DNA of 64,000 nucleotides, taken from assembly GCF_030143245.1 (NCBI RefSeq), contig NZ_JARJNS010000003.1:372001-436000 (forward strand). The letters are read 5' to 3'. Positions within the stretch are counted from its first letter, which is position 1, and the number at the start of each line of letters is the position of its first letter. This DNA is from Rhabdaerophilum sp. SD176 (GTDB lineage: Bacteria; Pseudomonadota; Alphaproteobacteria; Rhizobiales; Beijerinckiaceae). The notes under the pieces were generated by a model that saw only the letters and a program-made list of their open reading frames with translations, did not search any database and had not been told where the DNA came from. Shown in pieces: positions 8,929 through 19,200 of the stretch. A program made the position numbers and the translations under genes.

Positions 8929-9405
8929 ATGGCCCACGAATACATTGCCAAAGTCAGCTGGTCGCGGGGCGACGAGCCCTTCATCGACAACAAATATTCG
9001 CGCGGCCATCTCTGGACCTTCGACGGCGGCATCTCGGTGCCGGGTTCCTCGGCGCCCTCGTCGGTGCCGCTCTATTCGAAGGCGGATGCGGTGGATCCGG
9101 AAGAGGCGCTCGTGGCTTCGGTCTCGAGCTGCCACATGCTGTTCTTCCTCGCCTTCTGCGCGCTGAAGGGCTTCCGCGTCGATTCCTATATCGATGATGC
9201 CATCGGCACCATGACGAAGAACGAGCGCGGCAAGCTCTATATCAGCCAGGTCGCGCTGAAGCCCGTCATCACCTTCTCCGGCGAGAAGAAGCCCGATGCG
9301 GAAACCATCGCCAAGCTCCACCATCGTGCGCATGAGGAATGCTACATCGCCAATTCCCTGCGCGCCGATGTCGAACTGATCCCAACGGACCCGATTTACG
9401 CCTGA
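8929..9405 (+). CDS. OsmC-family protein within the gcv operon
   Basis: A 158-residue OsmC/Ohr-superfamily protein. The two redox cysteines expected for the family are present: C68 in SSCHMLFFL and C138 in HEECYIANSL. The conserved DPEEALVASVSSCH helix is also there. The family reduces organic hydroperoxides with dithiol donors. The ATG at 8929 follows AAAGGAA; the earlier TTG at 8908 would sit upstream of that site. It lies between gcvH and gcvPA, so it should be under the glycine riboswitch. A link through lipoyl or dihydrolipoyl chemistry is only inferred. Confidence 0.88.
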   Translation: MAHEYIAKVSWSRGDEPFIDNKYSRGHLWTFDGGISVPGSSAPSSVPLYSKADAVDPEEALVASVSSCHMLFFLAFCALKGFRVDSYIDDAIGTMTKNERGKLYISQVALKPVITFSGEKKPDAETIAKLHHRAHEECYIANSLRADVELIPTDPIYA

Positions 9406-9410
9406 GCATT

Positions 9411-9441
9411 TTCACGCGAACCGCCATCCGGACCGCGTGAA
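9411..9441 (+). repeat. Intercistronic stem-loop before gcvPA
   Basis: An 8-bp inverted repeat, TTCACGCG (9411-9418) and CGCGTGAA (9434-9441), is separated by 15 bases. It lies between the OsmC-like gene and gcvPA. No T-run follows, so it is more likely an mRNA structure than a terminator. Confidence 0.35.
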
Positions 9442-9483
9442 GAATCTGCGAAAACAGGAACAAAGAGCAGGAAAGTCCCGATC

Positions 9484-10824
9484 ATGCGCTATCTCCCCCT
9501 TTCCGATGCTGACCGGACGGCCATGCTGGCCCGGATCGGCGTCACGGATATCGACGCCCTCTTTGCCGATATTCCCGCCGACAAGCTGCTGAAAGCGCCG
9601 GTCGACCTGCCGCGCCGGAAGGGGGAACTGGAGGTCGAGCGTCAGCTCGGCCGCCTCGCGGCGAAGAATGTGCCCGCCTCCTCGGTGCCATTCTTCGTCG
9701 GCGCCGGCGCCTACAAGCACCATGTGCCCGCAACGGTCGATCACCTGATCCAGCGCTCGGAATTCCTCACCAGCTATACGCCCTACCAGCCGGAAATCGC
9801 GCAGGGCACGCTGCAATATCTGTTCGAGTTCCAGACCCAGGTCGCGCTGCTGACCGGCATGGAAGTCGCCAATGCCTCGATGTATGACGGCTCGACCGGC
9901 ACAGGCGAGGCCGTGCTCATGGCGCATCGCATCACCAAGCGCCGCAAGGCAGTGCTTTCGGGCGGGCTGCATCCGCATTATGCCGAAGTCGTGCGCACGC
10001 TCTCTCATATGGCGAGCGATTCCGTGGTTTCGGCGCCGGCCAGCCCGTTGGCCGACGAGGACCTGATCAGCTTGATCGATGGCGAGACCTCCTGCGTCGT
10101 CGTCCAGAACCCGGATGTCTTTGGCAATATCCGCGATCTCCGCCCGATTGCCGCTGCCGCCCAAGCGAAGGGCGCGCTGCTGATCGCGGTCTTCACCGAG
10201 GCCGTCTCGCTCGGCCTCGTGGAATCCCCCGGCGCCATGGGTGCCGATATCGTCGTGGGCGAGGGCCAGTCCATCGGCAACGCGCTGAATTTCGGCGGGC
10301 CCTATGTCGGCCTCTTCGCCGCCAAGCAGAAATATGTCCGGCAGATGCCGGGCCGCCTCTGCGGCGAGACGGTGGATGCCGAGGGCCAGCGCGGCTTCGT
10401 GCTCACCCTTTCCACCCGCGAGCAGCATATCCGCCGCGACAAGGCGACGTCGAATATCTGCACCAATTCCGGCCTGTGCTGCCTCGCCTTCACCATCCAC
10501 ATGACGCTGCTGGGCGAGGCCGGCCTGAAGCGTCTGGCCCGGATCAACCACGCCAATGCCGTGAAGCTGGCCGATGCCCTCGCGGGCGTGAAGGGCGTGA
10601 GCGTGCTCAACAAGGCCTTCTTCAACGAATTCACCCTCCGCGTGCCCGGCAAGGCCGCGGATGTAGTGGAGAAGCTCGCCGGAAAGGGCGTGCTCGGCGG
10701 TGTGCCCTATTCGCGCCTCGCGCCGGAAGCCGGCCTCGATGACCTGATCCTTGTCGCCTCGACCGAGGTGAATTCCGATGATGACCGCGCGGCCTTTGTG
10801 GCTGCCCTGAAGGAGGTGCTTTGA
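9484..10824 (+). CDS. gcvPA: Glycine dehydrogenase (decarboxylating) subunit 1
   Basis: N-terminal half of the two-subunit P protein, which decarboxylates glycine on PLP. The 446-residue protein carries typical blocks such as SFVG-like [34 protein letters not shown] and [14 protein letters not shown]. Later blocks include [18 protein letters not shown] and [27 protein letters not shown] lies about 9 bases before the ATG. Its stop overlaps the gcvPB start (TGATG), so the two subunits are translated together. Confidence 0.96.
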   Translation: MRYLPLSDADRTAMLARIGVTDIDALFADIPADKLLKAPVDLPRRKGELEVERQLGRLAAKNVPASSVPFFVGAGAYKHHVPATVDHLIQRSEFLTSYTPYQPEIAQGTLQYLFEFQTQVALLTGMEVANASMYDGSTGTGEAVLMAHRITKRRKAVLSGGLHPHYAEVVRTLSHMASDSVVSAPASPLADEDLISLIDGETSCVVVQNPDVFGNIRDLRPIAAAAQAKGALLIAVFTEAVSLGLVESPGAMGADIVVGEGQSIGNALNFGGPYVGLFAAKQKYVRQMPGRLCGETVDAEGQRGFVLTLSTREQHIRRDKATSNICTNSGLCCLAFTIHMTLLGEAGLKRLARINHANAVKLADALAGVKGVSVLNKAFFNEFTLRVPGKAADVVEKLAGKGVLGGVPYSRLAPEAGLDDLILVASTEVNSDDDRAAFVAALKEVL

Positions 10825-12395
10825 TGCTCAACAACCAGGGACGTCCCACGGCTGCCGGCGAGGCGACCGGCTCCGCCCATCCCACCTTCACCGGCAACCG
10901 GGCCCTGCAGGTCGAGGAAGCCCTGCTGTTCGAAATCGGCCGGGCCGATTGCACCGGCGTCGATCTTGATGAGCCCGCCTCCTTCAGCCCCCGCCTCGGC
11001 GGGCTCGAGCGCAAGGGCGATATCGGTCTGGTCGGGCTTTCGGAACCCGAGACGATGCGGCACTTCGTGCGGCTCAGCCAGAAGAATTACGGCATCGATA
11101 CCGGGCTCTTCCCGCTCGGCTCCTGCACGATGAAGCACAATCCGCGCCTCAACGAGAAGATGGCGCGCCTGCCGGGCTTCTCGGATATCCACCCGCTCCA
11201 GCCGCAATCGACCGTGCAGGGCGCACTCGAGCTGATCGACCAGCTGGCCCATTGGCTGATGGTCCTGACCGGCACTTCGGCGGTCGCCATGTCGCCCAAG
11301 GCGGGCGCCCATGGCGAACTCGCCGGAATGATGGCGATCAAGGCTGCCATCGATGCCAAGGGCGAGGGCGCGATCCGCAATGTCGTGCTCGTGCCGGAAT
11401 CGGCCCATGGCACCAACCCGGCCACCGCCGCGCTGATCGGCTTCGTGGTCAAGCCGGTTCCCGCGCAGGATGACGGCACGGTGCATGTCGAGGATGTGAA
11501 GGCCCTTCTGGGCCCGGATGTCGCCGCGATCATGCTGACCAACCCGAATACCTGCGGCATTTTCGAACCGCAGATCGTCGAGATCGCGAAGGCGATGCAC
11601 GATGCCGGCGCCTATTTCTACTGCGACGGTGCGAATTTCAACGCCATCGTCGGCAAGGCCCGGCCGGGCGATCTCGGCATCGATGCGATGCATATCAACC
11701 TCCACAAGACCTTTTCCACCCCGCATGGCGGCGGCGGTCCGGGGGCTGGCCCGGTTGTCCTGTCGGATCGCCTTGCCCGTTTTGCGCCGCTGCCCTTCAT
11801 CCGGAGGGATGGCAGCCATTTCGCGCTGGTCGAGACGGCGGATCAGGCTGGCGATGTGCAGGCCTTTGGCCGCGTCACCGCTTTCCATGGCCAGATGGGC
11901 ATGTATGTGCGGGCGCTCTCCTACATGCTCAGCCATGGCTCGGATGGCATGAAGCAGGCCTCCGAGGATGCCGTGCTCAACGCCAACTACATCCGCGCCG
12001 GCCTCGAGGACCTGATGTCCTTGCCCTTCCCGGATCATCCCTCGATGCATGAGGCGTTGTTCGACGATACCTGGCTGAAGGATACCGGAATCAGCACGCT
12101 CGATTTCGCCAAGGCGATGATCGACGAGGGCTATCATCCGATGACGATGTATTTCCCGCTCGTCGTCCATGGTGCCATGCTGATCGAGCCGACCGAAAGC
12201 GAAAGCCGCGCCTCGCTCGACCTGTTCATCATGACCCTGCGGGATCTCGCGCTGCGGGCGAAGCGCGGCGAGACCGAGCGCTTCTCGGCCGCGCCGTTCC
12301 ATGCGCCGCGGCGTCGCCTCGACGAAACGCGCGCTGCCCGCAACCCGATCCTGCGCTGGACGCCGCCTCAGCCGATCCAGCAGGCGGCGGAATAA
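10824..12395 (+). CDS. gcvPB: Glycine dehydrogenase (decarboxylating) subunit 2
   Basis: PLP-binding catalytic half of the P protein. The 523-residue sequence contains LFPLGSCTMKHNPR, PESAHGTNPATAAL and the PLP-lysine region INLHKTFSTPHGGGGPGAG with K295. I start at the ATG at 10824, overlapping the gcvPA stop by one base. A strong hairpin after the stop ends the operon. Confidence 0.96.
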   Translation: MLNNQGRPTAAGEATGSAHPTFTGNRALQVEEALLFEIGRADCTGVDLDEPASFSPRLGGLERKGDIGLVGLSEPETMRHFVRLSQKNYGIDTGLFPLGSCTMKHNPRLNEKMARLPGFSDIHPLQPQSTVQGALELIDQLAHWLMVLTGTSAVAMSPKAGAHGELAGMMAIKAAIDAKGEGAIRNVVLVPESAHGTNPATAALIGFVVKPVPAQDDGTVHVEDVKALLGPDVAAIMLTNPNTCGIFEPQIVEIAKAMHDAGAYFYCDGANFNAIVGKARPGDLGIDAMHINLHKTFSTPHGGGGPGAGPVVLSDRLARFAPLPFIRRDGSHFALVETADQAGDVQAFGRVTAFHGQMGMYVRALSYMLSHGSDGMKQASEDAVLNANYIRAGLEDLMSLPFPDHPSMHEALFDDTWLKDTGISTLDFAKAMIDEGYHPMTMYFPLVVHGAMLIEPTESESRASLDLFIMTLRDLALRAKRGETERFSAAPFHAPRRRLDETRAARNPILRWTPPQPIQQAAE

Positions 12396-12400
12396 GCAAC

Positions 12401-12426
12401 AAGGAGCCGGGCCAGCCCGGCTCCTT
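12401..12426 (+). terminator. Terminator of the gcv operon
   Basis: An 11-bp perfect GC-rich stem (12401-12411 with 12416-12426, loop CCAG) ends in CTCCTT and is followed by CCCTTCC. It sits six bases after the gcvPB stop and between two convergent genes, so it may act on both strands. Confidence 0.7.
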
Positions 12427-12440
12427 CCCTTCCGCCACGG

Positions 12441-13241
12441 TCACATGCCGCGGAAAATTCCCATGGCGCGGCTGATCGCAGCGTCACGTGCGGCCGGATT
12501 GGTGCCGATCGTCACCACGCCGCTGCCATCAGCCGAGAAGGCTGCCTTCCGCGTCCGGAGGGGCATGTTCGGATAATCGAAATCGTGATGCGCGTCGGGA
12601 TAACCAACGAAGGTCACGCCCGGCAGGGACTGGCAAGGGGCAGCCGGAGTCCAGTTATCCGCGAGGCCATGCAGGATCGTGACCGGAATGCGCGGCCGGA
12701 AATCCTGCTTCGCCATGGTCCGGCAGCCGGGGTAGAAGGCCACGGCCGTACGGAAATCCACGCCCCTGGGCCGGCGGATATCGCGCGCGGCGCTGAGCAC
12801 GGTTGTTCCGCCATTCGACCAGCCGAGCAGCCCGATCCGGTTCCGGTGCACATCAGGCCGCGTCGCCAGCCATTCCGCTGTCGCAAAGGCGTCATAGGCG
12901 CGGTCTTTCGAGCGTACGTCGCGGTCGCGGACGTTGCATTGCGAGCCGAGCCCCCGCGAAGCGAAGCTCTCCGGGAAAACCACCAGGAAGCCTGCCGCCT
13001 GCAACCGGGCGCCCCAGTCGCGATGGCGGGCGCTGACCGGCTCGCGCGGGCTGCCAAGGCCGCCGCAGCCATGCAGGGCGACAATGGCGGGGAAAGGGCC
13101 CGCACCCGCCGGCTTGAGCATCAGGGCCTTCAGGGCCACCCCGCCGCGACCGGGAATGGACACCCATTCCTCTGCGCGGGCCGGCATGGCGGACAGGGTC
13201 ATTGCGGTCAGGGCTGTTGCAACGATCGAGGATGATCGCAT
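12441..13241 (-). CDS. Exported dienelactone hydrolase-like alpha/beta hydrolase
   Basis: A 266-residue alpha/beta hydrolase with a signal peptide ending near MPARA. The nucleophile elbow is GWSNGG with S142. D195 in HGLADNWTP and a histidine in DAHHDF (218/219) complete a plausible triad. ALHGCGGLG supplies the oxyanion region. The ATG at 13241 has AGGAGA upstream; the longer frame to 13337 has no such support and would hide the signal peptide. The substrate is unknown. It is convergent with gcvPB. Confidence 0.82.
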   Translation of the reverse strand: MRSSSIVATALTAMTLSAMPARAEEWVSIPGRGGVALKALMLKPAGAGPFPAIVALHGCGGLGSPREPVSARHRDWGARLQAAGFLVVFPESFASRGLGSQCNVRDRDVRSKDRAYDAFATAEWLATRPDVHRNRIGLLGWSNGGTTVLSAARDIRRPRGVDFRTAVAFYPGCRTMAKQDFRPRIPVTILHGLADNWTPAAPCQSLPGVTFVGYPDAHHDFDYPNMPLRTRKAAFSADGSGVVTIGTNPAARDAAISRAMGIFRGM

Positions 13242-13305
13242 GGTCGTTCTCCTGGAATCCGCCAATCCCGTCCGGAAGAGTGCCGCAAGGAGGCGCGGAA
13301 CACAA

Positions 13306-13332
13306 GAAAAAGGCCGCCTTTCGGGCGGCCTT
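13306..13332 (-). terminator. Rho-independent terminator of the F0 ATP synthase operon
   Basis: A 9-bp stem (13310-13318 with 13324-13332) is followed on the minus strand by five T residues (A-run 13307-13311). It lies 26 bases after the atpF stop, which is a classical intrinsic terminator arrangement. Confidence 0.85.
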
Positions 13333-13358
13333 GTCATATCTCGGAAGGGGACGGCGCC

Positions 13359-13826
13359 TCAGTTCAGGCGCTTCTTCACATCCTCGAGGCCGGCAGCAAA
13401 GGCGTCATCCCCCTTGGCCGCGCTCAGGATCTGCGCAGCGGCCTTGGTGGCGAGATCCACCGCAGCCGAACGGACTTCGGCCATGGCCTGGCTTTCGGCC
13501 TGCTGGATCTTCATCTCGGCCTGCTCGGTGCGGCGCTTGACGAAGTCCTTGAGCTTGGCCTTCGCTTCGGCCTCGAGGCGCTTCGCCTCGTCCTGCGCGG
13601 CGGAGACGATCCCGGCAGCTTCCTGTTCGGCCGCCACGCGCTTGGCTTCATAGCTCTTCAGCAGGGCAGCGGCCTCGTTACGAAGCTTCTCGGCCTCGTC
13701 GAGCTGCGCCTTGATCCGGGCGCCGCGGGCATCGAGCGCGCCGAGGATCTTGGTATGGACCCCGAAATAGCCGAGGATCCCCAGGAAGATGAAGAAGGAA
13801 GCGGCAACCCAGAATTCAGCGGTCAT
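13359..13826 (-). CDS. atpF: F0F1 ATP synthase subunit b
   Basis: Peripheral-stalk subunit. The 155-residue protein has one N-terminal membrane helix (FWVAASFFIFLGILGYFGV). A long charged coiled-coil helix follows, with repeats such as LDEAEKLRNEAAALLKSYEAK. It is the last gene of the F0 operon, 12 bases after b', and is followed by an intrinsic terminator. Confidence 0.94.
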   Translation of the reverse strand: MTAEFWVAASFFIFLGILGYFGVHTKILGALDARGARIKAQLDEAEKLRNEAAALLKSYEAKRVAAEQEAAGIVSAAQDEAKRLEAEAKAKLKDFVKRRTEQAEMKIQQAESQAMAEVRSAAVDLATKAAAQILSAAKGDDAFAAGLEDVKKRLN

Positions 13827-13838
13827 GGCTCCGTCTCC

Positions 13839-14399
13839 TCATTCGCCGCGCGCGGCGTTGATGGCCTTGGTCACGGCTGCTGCCGTGGGGGCCTTGCCGC
13901 TGAGCTGCTCGATGATCGCCGAGACGGCTTCCCGGGCGATGTCCTCGACATTGCCCATGGCCTTCGTCTTGGTCTCGTTGATGCTCGCCTCGGCGGCGAC
14001 CATCTTCGCGGCAAGATCTTTCTCGACCGTGCTGCGCTTGGCATCGATCTCGCGAGCGCTTTTCGAGCGAGCTTCCTGCGCGATGGCCTGGGCATTCGCC
14101 TTGGCCTTGGCAAGCGCCTGCTCAAGGCCCTGCGCCTCGGCTTCTGCCGCCGCCTGGGCCTTGGAGGCCTGGGCAAGCGAGGTTTCGATCGTGGCTTCGC
14201 GCTCCGCCAGAATGGCACCGACACGCGGAAGCGCGACGCGGCTCATCAGCAGATAGAGCGTGCCGAAGGTCAACGCGAGCCAGAACAGCTGGCCGGCAAA
14301 GGTAGACGCGTTGAAAGGCGGAAACCCGCCCTTGGACTCTGCCGCAAGCACGGGAAGCGCCGACGACAGGAAGAGGGCAGAGGCTAGAAATCGGCGCAT
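13839..14399 (-). CDS. atpF2: F0F1 ATP synthase subunit b'
   Basis: Second peripheral-stalk subunit, found as b' in photosynthetic bacteria and many alphaproteobacteria. The 186-residue protein has a signal-like N-terminus (MRRFLASALFLSSALPVLAAES) and a membrane helix (TFAGQLFWLALTFGTLYLLM). A long Ala/Glu/Lys coiled coil follows. AAAGGAG precedes the ATG at 14399; the longer frame to 14465 lacks this. Confidence 0.93.
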   Translation of the reverse strand: MRRFLASALFLSSALPVLAAESKGGFPPFNASTFAGQLFWLALTFGTLYLLMSRVALPRVGAILAEREATIETSLAQASKAQAAAEAEAQGLEQALAKAKANAQAIAQEARSKSAREIDAKRSTVEKDLAAKMVAAEASINETKTKAMGNVEDIAREAVSAIIEQLSGKAPTAAAVTKAINAARGE

Positions 14400-14501
14400 C
14401 GAACGCTCCTTTGGTGGGAACGGCGGACCCGGAACAATCCGGGCCGGGGATGGCGGGTTCGCCATCCCGTTTCGTGGTGGCCGGCAGGCCGGCCGACGCC
14501 C

Positions 14502-14741
14502 TCAGACGACGAAGAGCAGAACCAGCGCGACGACGAAGCAGAAGATGCCGAGGCCTTCCGCAAGCGCGGCGCCGATGAAGGCGCGGCCGAACTGGCCATC
14601 AGCGGCCGACGGGTTGCGCAGGGCACCTGAGAGGAAGTTGCCGAAAATGTTGCCGACGCCGATGGCAGCGAGGCCCATGCCAAGGCAGGCGAGGCCGGCG
14701 CCGATAAACTTGGCGAGAGCGGAGGCAGCAGCGAGTTCCAT
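14502..14741 (-). CDS. atpE: F0F1 ATP synthase subunit c
   Basis: Proteolipid of the rotor ring. The 79-residue hairpin of two membrane helices has the polar loop RNPSAADGQ. The proton-binding carboxylate is E62 in [11 protein letters not shown]. No sodium-binding Gln/Ser pattern is obvious, so it is probably H+-coupled. Confidence 0.97.
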   Translation of the reverse strand: MELAAASALAKFIGAGLACLGMGLAAIGVGNIFGNFLSGALRNPSAADGQFGRAFIGAALAEGLGIFCFVVALVLLFVV

Positions 14742-14804
14742 CGAATTTCTCCTGGTTGGGATGGATGTAAAAGCGGAAAGCCTTCAGCAAGATGCGTGTG
14801 CGGG

Positions 14805-15563
14805 TCAGTGCCCCGGATGCAGCGCATCGTTGAGATAGACGCAGGTAAGGATCGTGAAGACATAGGCCTGCAGGAAGGCCACGAGGAATTCCAGCGCCGT
14901 CAGCGCAACTGCCAGCAGCAGCGGCAGGGGTGCAAGTATGCCTGCAGCGCCAGCCCCGAGAAGGGCAGCCACGAAGGCGCCGAACACCTTGAGCGCGATA
15001 TGGCCCGCAAGCATGTTGCCGAACAGACGGAGCGAAAGGCTGATCGGGCGCGACACGAAGGAGACGACCTCGATCAGCACCATGAAGGGCAGCAGCCAGC
15101 CGGGCACGCCAGACGGCACGAACAGGCCAAAGAAATGGGAGCCGTGACCGACAATGCCGGCAACCAGAACCACGGTGATCACCAGCATCGCGAAGGCGGC
15201 GGTGACGATGATGTGGCTGGTCGTTGTGAACGAACCCGGGAGCATCCCGAGCATATTGGCGGCGAAAACGAACATGAAGAGGGAGAATACGAACGGGAAG
15301 AATTTCATCCCTTCGCGGCCAGTCACGCCGGTGAGCGTGTTGGCGACGAATTCATAAGCCATCTCGGCCAGGCTCTGCAGGCGCCCGGGAACAATCGAGC
15401 GGGACGCGCTGCCATAGACCATGACGAGTGTCGTTACGGCAACGGCAATGACCATCCACAGGGCCGAGTTGGTGAAGGACATGTCGAACCCGAACAGGTT
15501 GATCGGGACGAGCTTCTGGATTTCGAACTGATGGATCGGATCAATCGTGCCCGGTTGCGCCAC
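14805..15563 (-). CDS. atpB: F0F1 ATP synthase subunit a
   Basis: Stator subunit that forms the proton half-channels. The 252-residue membrane protein carries the essential arginine R179 in [14 protein letters not shown]. Typical blocks [19 protein letters not shown] and [18 protein letters not shown] are present. It follows atpI on the minus strand. Confidence 0.97.
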   Translation of the reverse strand: MAQPGTIDPIHQFEIQKLVPINLFGFDMSFTNSALWMVIAVAVTTLVMVYGSASRSIVPGRLQSLAEMAYEFVANTLTGVTGREGMKFFPFVFSLFMFVFAANMLGMLPGSFTTTSHIIVTAAFAMLVITVVLVAGIVGHGSHFFGLFVPSGVPGWLLPFMVLIEVVSFVSRPISLSLRLFGNMLAGHIALKVFGAFVAALLGAGAAGILAPLPLLLAVALTALEFLVAFLQAYVFTILTCVYLNDALHPGH

Positions 15564-15605
15564 GTCTCGTCGTCCTTGTCATCTGCCGAGGGATCGGCGT
15601 TCCAT

Positions 15606-15983
15606 TCACGTCCTGGGCCCGTCCGTGCCGTCGGTGCGGCGCATGCCGAGCTTGTAGAGATTGAGAAACCCCGCTGCCATGCCGACCATCAGGAAGATGA
15701 TCAGAAAGATCGGCAGGGTCCCGAATTGCCGGTCGAGCAGATACCCGATACCGCCCCCGACGATCACGCCTGCCGCGAGTTCCGACGTGGCACGCATCGC
15801 CTTGGCGAACGCGCCGTTATCGGTCCCCTTCGACGATGACCCGCCGAACAGCCCACCGCGAGTGCTTTCGCCCTCGCGCTGCGCTTTCAGCGCATCCAAC
15901 CGTGACCGGAGCGACTCCATCTCACCACCCGGCGAGGAAGCCTTGGAGCCCGGCTTGGGCACGTCAGGTTCCGGATCCGCCAT
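15606..15983 (-). CDS. atpI: AtpI/AtpZ-like ATP synthase accessory protein
   Basis: A 125-residue protein with a charged N-terminal half, including a short coiled coil (MESLRSRLDALKAQRE). Two C-terminal membrane helices of the ATP synthase protein I type follow (GVIVGGGIGYLLDRQFGTLPIFLIIFLMVGMAAGFLNLY is the region). It is the first gene of the F0 operon. By family knowledge it helps c-ring assembly or ion uptake and is not part of the final enzyme. Confidence 0.88.
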   Translation of the reverse strand: MADPEPDVPKPGSKASSPGGEMESLRSRLDALKAQREGESTRGGLFGGSSSKGTDNGAFAKAMRATSELAAGVIVGGGIGYLLDRQFGTLPIFLIIFLMVGMAAGFLNLYKLGMRRTDGTDGPRT

Positions 15984-16083
15984 GGTGCGACATCACCCTC
16001 TGAGGGAAACGCCCGGACTTTCCGGAGAAAGACAAGACGCAGCCGCGCAGCAAAACGATCTCCCGTTCCGCTACGTTGCCGGG

Positions 16084-16112
16084 TGTTAATCAGGCGCGAA
16101 AGCCAGTGTCAA
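16084..16112 (-). promoter_or_regulatory. Candidate promoter of the F0 ATP synthase operon
   Basis: Read on the minus strand, a perfect TTGACA (16107-16112) is followed after 17 bases by TTAACA (16084-16089). It lies about 100 bases before the atpI start. The -35 match is exact but the -10 is weak, as is common in alphaproteobacteria. Confidence 0.45.
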
Positions 16113-16209
16113 GCCGCCAGATCGGCTGAAAAGTCACAGGACTGTCCGAAGCATGGCATGCCCGGCAGCCTGTTGCCGCAATGCAGCAGAAATTCGCCTG
16201 CCCGGCAGG

Positions 16210-19200
16210 TCAAACCGCCTCGGCCAGACGTTCGGCTTCGGCCAGATCCACCGAAACCAGCTGGCTGACGCCCCGCTCGACCATGGTCACGCCATAGAGC
16301 CGGTCCATCCGCGCCATCGAGATCGGATTGTGGGTAATCACCAGGAACCGGGTCGCGGTGTCACGCGCCATGTCATGCAGCAGGTCGCAGAGCCGCTCGA
16401 CATTCGAATCGTCCAGCGGGGCATCGACCTCGTCGAGCACGCAGATCGGGGCGGGATTGGTCAGGAAAACCGCGAAGATCAGCGCCGTGGCGGTGAGTGC
16501 CTGTTCGCCGCCCGACAGGAGCGAGAGCAGTTGCGGCTTCTTGCCCGGCGGCTTGGCGATGATCTCGAGCCCCGCTTCCAGCGGGTCATCGGCCTCGATC
16601 AGCTGCAATTCCGCCGTCCCGCCGCCGAAGAGCCGGCCGAACAGCTTCTGGAACTGCGCGTTGACACTGTCGAAGGCTGCCCTCAGGCGCTGGCGACCCT
16701 CGCTGTTGAGCGCATCGATGGCGCGGCGAAACTTCCGGATCGCCTCCGTCACATCCTCGCGCTCCCGCGCCAGACCGCTGCGTTCGGCCTCGATTTCCTG
16801 CAATTCGAGATCGGCGCGGAGATTGACCGCGCCGAGCCGGTCGCGATCCTGCCGGAGGTCGGTGAGCCGGGCCTCCATCTGCGCGGGCTCCACCCGCTTT
16901 GCCACGGTGAGCGCCGCCAGCCGGGCGGGAAGCTCGGCCAACGGCGCATCGAGCTTCTCTTCCACGGCCTGAACCATCTGGCGGTGGCGGGCGACGGCGG
17001 ATTCATGCTGGACCTGAAGGCGGGCACTGGCCTCGCGCGCATCGGCCAAAGCCGCCATGGCCTGACGCGCCGCGTCATCGGCGGAACGGTCCCGCGTCTC
17101 GGCGAGGGCAAGGGCATCCTGTGCCGCGCGGAGATCCGCCTCCCGGGCCTCGATCTGGAGCGCGATCCCCCGGCGCCGAGCGGCCAGCGTCGCCGGCATG
17201 CCTTCCAGCGATTCGGCCTCCGCACGGAGCCGGGAGAGGCGTTCGGCCTGATCGACCTCGGACCGCCGCGCCCGCTGGATGCGCTCGTCCCAGGCAGCGC
17301 GATCTCGTTCCAGCTGTTCGATCCGGCTCCTCTGACCGGCGATACGGGCCTGCCGTGCGGCCTGAGCCTGCGTTGCCTCACGCTCGGCGTTCCGAAGCGC
17401 CTCGACCCGTTCGCGCACGGGCGCCAGCCGGGCTTCGCCCTCCGGCATGTCGCCCAGAGCTTCACGGGCGGCTTGCCGTTCGGCCAGCCTTTCGCTGGCG
17501 GCCTGCCGGTCCGGCTCGAGCGCGGCCAGCCGCGCCCGCGCTGTTTCAAGCCGGATCCGCACCTCTTCCGTCCGCCGGAGGGCGCGCTGCCATTCGGCCT
17601 GGGTCTGTTCGCGCGCCTGCCCGGCGCGGCGCAGCGCCTCGCGGGCCTGCATCTCGGAATCCTGCGCCTTGCGGGTCGCCAGCGAGAGGCGGTCGATTTC
17701 CACCCGGATCGCATCACGCCTGGTCCGGGCCTCGACAGCCTGCGCCTCGACTTCCGCCAGCCGGTTGCGTTCGGCGAGGCGGCGGGCGGCTGCGCTTGGC
17801 GCCTCGGCGCGGGCGACGAACCCGTCCCAGCGCCAGAGATCACCCTCGCGCGAGACGAGGCGCTGACCCTGCCTCAGCTGGGCACGCAGGCGATGACCGT
17901 CCGCGCGGGTGACGATGCCGATCTGCGACAGGCGCGGATGCAGCACCGCCGGGGCCTCGACCACCGACAGGGCCGGCGTCACGCCGTCCGGCAGTGGCGG
18001 GAGGCTTTCATCCCGCGTGGCACCTTCCCAATGGCGCGTCGCGCCCGTCTCGATCGCGGCCTCGAGATCCTCGCCGAGGGCGGCGGCGAGGGCGGTCTCG
18101 TAGCCCGCCTGCACCGCCACGAGATCGATCACCGGCGTCCAGAGGCCGGGCTCGGTCTGGTCGACCAGCTTGCGGATCGTCCTTGCTTCCGTATCAAGCC
18201 TCTGGGCATTTCGTTCCGCCTCCGCGAGACGGGGGCGGACCGCCTGCTCCTCGCCGCGTGCCTGATGCGCCTGCCGCTCGGCTTCATCCAGCGTGGCCTG
18301 TGCCGCCGAAAACGCCATGCCTGCCGCTTCGGAAGCCGCCTGCAGCCGCTCGACTTCCGCCAGCGCGCCGGAATCCCGTTCCGCCAGGGCAAGGGCCGTT
18401 CGGGCTTGCTCCATGGCGGCGTCCAGCCGCGCGAGATCCTGCCGCGCTTCCAGCAGCCGCTGCTCGGCGGCCCGGCGGCTGGCCTGCGCCTCCGCCAGCT
18501 CCAGTTGCAGCGCCGCCAGATCGGCTTCGGCCTGAAGCCGCGCGGCGGCAGCCTGTTCGAGCCGGAGCCGGTCACCCTCCGTCATCGCCGCGTCGCCGGC
18601 AAGGGCCCCGGCAAGGCTGTCCTGCTCGGCGGCCAGTTTCGCAAGCGCGCCGTCAGCGTCAGCCAGCACGTTCCGCGCCGTCTCGACATCCTTCTCGGAA
18701 TCACGCTGCCGTGACGCCAGTTCCGCCAGCCGCGCTTCCACCTGCCGGATCTCGCTGTCCAGCGTCTCGCGCTGGACAAGATCCTGTTGAAGCGCCGACT
18801 GGGCGAGCCCGGCCGCGCGGCGGGCCTGTTCCAGTTCGTGCTGCGCCACGGCCCGGCCCCGCTCGGCCTCGCCCTGTGCAGTCATGGCCGTGGCAATGGC
18901 CCGGACGGAAACATCATAGCCATGCCTGAGCCGGCTGACCTCGCCTTCCGCATCCGCCAGGCCTTCCGCAAGCAGCAGCAGTTCAAGCTCGCGGATCTCG
19001 GCCGAAAGCAGCCGGTAGCGCTCCGCCCCCTTGGCCTGCCGGCGGAGATCGGCCATCTGCCGGTCGAGTTGGCCGAGCACATCCTCGGTACGGGTGAGGT
19101 TCTCCTCCGCCTGCCGCAGCCGCAATTCGGCCTCGTGCCGGCGGGCATGCAAGCCGGCAATGCCGGCGGCATCCTCGAGAATGCGGCGGCGGTGCTGCGG

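Noticed and set aside
7339-9333. Minus-strand frame of 664 codons across gcvT, gcvH and the OsmC-like gene
   Set aside because: It crosses three well-supported genes and the riboswitch on the other strand; compositional artefact.
16153-18714. Plus-strand open frame of 853 codons opposite smc
   Set aside because: Antisense shadow of the coiled-coil coding sequence; low-complexity translation and no ribosome binding site.
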